A DNA stretch of 64,000 nucleotides from Vallitaleaceae bacterium (GTDB taxonomy: Bacteria; Bacillota; Clostridia; Lachnospirales; Vallitaleaceae). This document shows positions 62,578 through 64,000 of this stretch, in pieces. Position 1 is the first letter of the stretch, and every line of letters starts with the position of its first letter. The stretch is from positions 1-64,000 of the forward strand of contig JANQFZ010000072.1 in assembly GCA_028277605.1 (NCBI GenBank), written 5' to 3'. A program made the translations under genes and the position numbers. Under the pieces are notes generated by a model that did no database searches, had not been told where the DNA came from, and saw nothing but the letters and a program-made list of their open reading frames with translations.

Positions 62578-63183
62578 TTAATAGTCAACCTTAGCACCTA
62601 ATGATTGAGCAAGCATGATACATTGAAACATATCCAAATGAGCACCTTTAATATCTAGTTCTGACCAATTAACACCTTCTACTTTAGCATTTCTTAAATC
62701 ACACCCTTTTAATTGAGCTTGATTCAAGTTAGCAAAGCTTAAATCTGCTTCATTCAATATTGTGTTCTCTAAATTACAAGCATATAAATCCGCTCTATTA
62801 AATCTTACCTGACTTAAATCTAAGTTTTTAAAGCTGTGATATCTTAAATTAGTATAAGACCAATTCCCCTTATCGATAATAATGCCCAAAAGATTTGCTT
62901 CGTTGAAAGTTGATCCAGTCATTTTGCAATCAATAAACACAGCACTGAACAAGTCAGCAAACCTAAATTTACAGTTTGTAAAAGCCGTATTTATATGTTT
63001 TGAAGCATTTAATCGGCACCCAGTAAAGTCACAGGTCATAAATAGACAGTTATTAAAATTAGCTTCATCAAAATGAGTGTTTTTAAAGGAACAATGATCA
63101 AACCTAGAATGTTTGACCTCAAGATATGGCATCTTCATTTCTTCAAATGACTGATGTGTATAGTCTTTATAATCAGTAATCAT
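62578..63183 (-). CDS. Pentapeptide-repeat protein, Qnr-like
   Basis: This 201-residue protein is built of A(D/N)LXX-type pentapeptides (ANFNNCLFMTCDFTGC, ADLFSAVF, ADLYACNLENTILNEADLSF), predicting a right-handed quadrilateral beta helix. The end, LDIKGAHLDMFQCIMLAQSLG, matches the C-terminal helix pattern of Qnr/MfpA-type DNA-mimic proteins that protect gyrase from quinolones. Length is close to Qnr (about 215). Whether it protects gyrase is untested. ATG 63183 is nine bases after AAGGG and is preferred over ATG 63192. Confidence 0.82.
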   Translation of the reverse strand: MITDYKDYTHQSFEEMKMPYLEVKHSRFDHCSFKNTHFDEANFNNCLFMTCDFTGCRLNASKHINTAFTNCKFRFADLFSAVFIDCKMTGSTFNEANLLGIIIDKGNWSYTNLRYHSFKNLDLSQVRFNRADLYACNLENTILNEADLSFANLNQAQLKGCDLRNAKVEGVNWSELDIKGAHLDMFQCIMLAQSLGAKVDY

Positions 63184-63346
63184 AACATTCATCCCTTTTC
63201 TATTGATTGATGATACTAAATAAGACGGTATTCTCTACCTATATACAATTATAATAACATAGATATGCTTTAAGCTAGAAAGATTAATAGGTATTTAGAC
63301 AAACCCTAACGTCATAAACTATATAAATGTCTTTCGGGTGACTCTT

Positions 63347-64000
63347 GTGAAATATATTAAGGTTATATTGGTATTAATTTTTATTCTGTTAGTTGGTAAT
63401 CTTATTGCCCAACAGTATTTTAATTTTAGAATAATTCCTACCATGTCCAATCGTTCTCCTCATATGAAAGATAATTATTTTATTATGGTGGATTTAGATG
63501 ATTACACATTAACACTATATAAGGATGGTATTATTCATAAAGAGTATCCTGTTTCAGGCGGTACTCCTCGTACTCCTTCACCTATCGGCACATGGAGTAT
63601 AGTATCTAAAGCCAATTGGGGTGAGGGATTTGGCGGATCATGGATGGGCTTTAATGTCCCATGGGGAAAATACGGTATTCACGGTACAGATGAGCCATGG
63701 TCCATCGGAAAACCTTTGTCCAAAGGATGCATTAGAATGTATAACAAAGATGTAGCAGAACTAAAAAAAATAGTTCCACACGGAACAAAAGTAACGATTA
63801 TAAAAGGACCTTACGGACCTTTTGGAGAAGGGTTTAGAACCTTAAAGCCAGGTGCTACGGGTTCTGATGTGTATGCAGTTCAATCGAGATTAAAGGATCT
63901 AGGCTACTACAATAACTGGGTGGATGGAAGATATGGTGATGGGATGAAAAGCTGTGTTAAAAAATTTCAGAAAGATAATAATCTTCATATAAGTACCTAT
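63347..64000 (+). CDS. L,D-transpeptidase (YkuD) with peptidoglycan-binding domain, 3' end cut by window
   Basis: The first 218 codons are visible. A GTG at 63347, behind GGGTGA, starts a signal-anchor (IKVILVLIFILLVGNLIA). The YkuD domain follows: YFIMVDLDDYTLTLYKDG, GGTPRTPSPIGTW, YGIHGTD and the catalytic SKGCIRM (Cys and upstream His intact). A PG_binding_1 domain begins at LKPGATGSDVYAVQSRLKDL and runs off the edge. Such enzymes form 3-3 cross-links or modify peptidoglycan; spore-forming relatives have several. Confidence 0.9.
   Translation, partial: MKYIKVILVLIFILLVGNLIAQQYFNFRIIPTMSNRSPHMKDNYFIMVDLDDYTLTLYKDGIIHKEYPVSGGTPRTPSPIGTWSIVSKANWGEGFGGSWMGFNVPWGKYGIHGTDEPWSIGKPLSKGCIRMYNKDVAELKKIVPHGTKVTIIKGPYGPFGEGFRTLKPGATGSDVYAVQSRLKDLGYYNNWVDGRYGDGMKSCVKKFQKDNNLHISTY

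Overview
The window looks like a chromosomal segment of a low-GC, endospore-forming anaerobe of the Clostridia. I would place it loosely near the Lachnospirales, but no marker here fixes the genus. Supporting points are the AT-rich sequence, Shine-Dalgarno sites of the AGGAGG type before almost every gene, a single-chain glycyl-tRNA synthetase, T-box leaders, the dnaG-rpoD-trmK-nif3 order, a LysM/GH18 enzyme of the spore-hydrolase type, and pyruvate phosphate dikinase together with pyruvate kinase and acetate kinase. Most of it is ordinary housekeeping DNA transcribed from the minus strand. I see no prophage, CRISPR array or tRNA gene.

Layout. 1-558: the 5' end of a group IIC intron cut by the window edge, directly after the rnpB terminator, then rnpB and its promoter. 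559-8293: nucleoside kinase, nif3, trmK, rpoD, dnaG and dgt. 8414-14820: a DUF445 membrane protein, ppdK, and glyS behind a glycine T-box. 14935-18065: a lipoprotein, recO, yqzL and era. 18290-25723: an M16C peptidase, free-Met-(R)-sulfoxide reductase, a cold-shock protein, purH under a ZTP riboswitch, and a purine permease. 26074-28287: two plus-strand membrane-protein genes, one LTA-synthase-like. 28338-41873: phosphatase, ackA, acetyltransferase, uvsE, M29 aminopeptidase, PAP2 phosphatase, a 1425-residue CoA-dehydratase-activase protein, an HD phosphohydrolase and ogt. 42017-47902: SDR oxidoreductase, solitary trpB with a tryptophan T-box, a degenerate receiver protein, and a MocR regulator divergent from an ECF S component. 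48014-57861: SLH-GH18 protein, bioY with a BirA box, small membrane proteins, pyk, a DUF4397 protein, LysM-GH18 and ilvE. 58125-62297: a sugar ABC operon with a LacI-type operator. The right edge holds a Qnr-like pentapeptide protein and a truncated L,D-transpeptidase.

Regulation is the richest part: a ZTP riboswitch, two T-boxes with readable or candidate specifiers, a BirA operator over the bioY promoter, a LacI-family palindrome at the sugar operon promoter, and many hairpin terminators. Seven copies of a GGGGACGG-type repeat lie tightly against gene ends between 25.8 and 43.1 kb, four of them as two inverted pairs. They behave like REP/REPIN elements, but no transposase is in the window.

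The most unusual coding features are a MalG-type permease carrying about 300 extra N-terminal residues (a TM-anchored coiled coil), a MocR-type regulator whose PLP lysine is threonine, and a receiver domain without its phospho-acceptor aspartate joined to a zinc ribbon. No complete new multi-gene system is evident.
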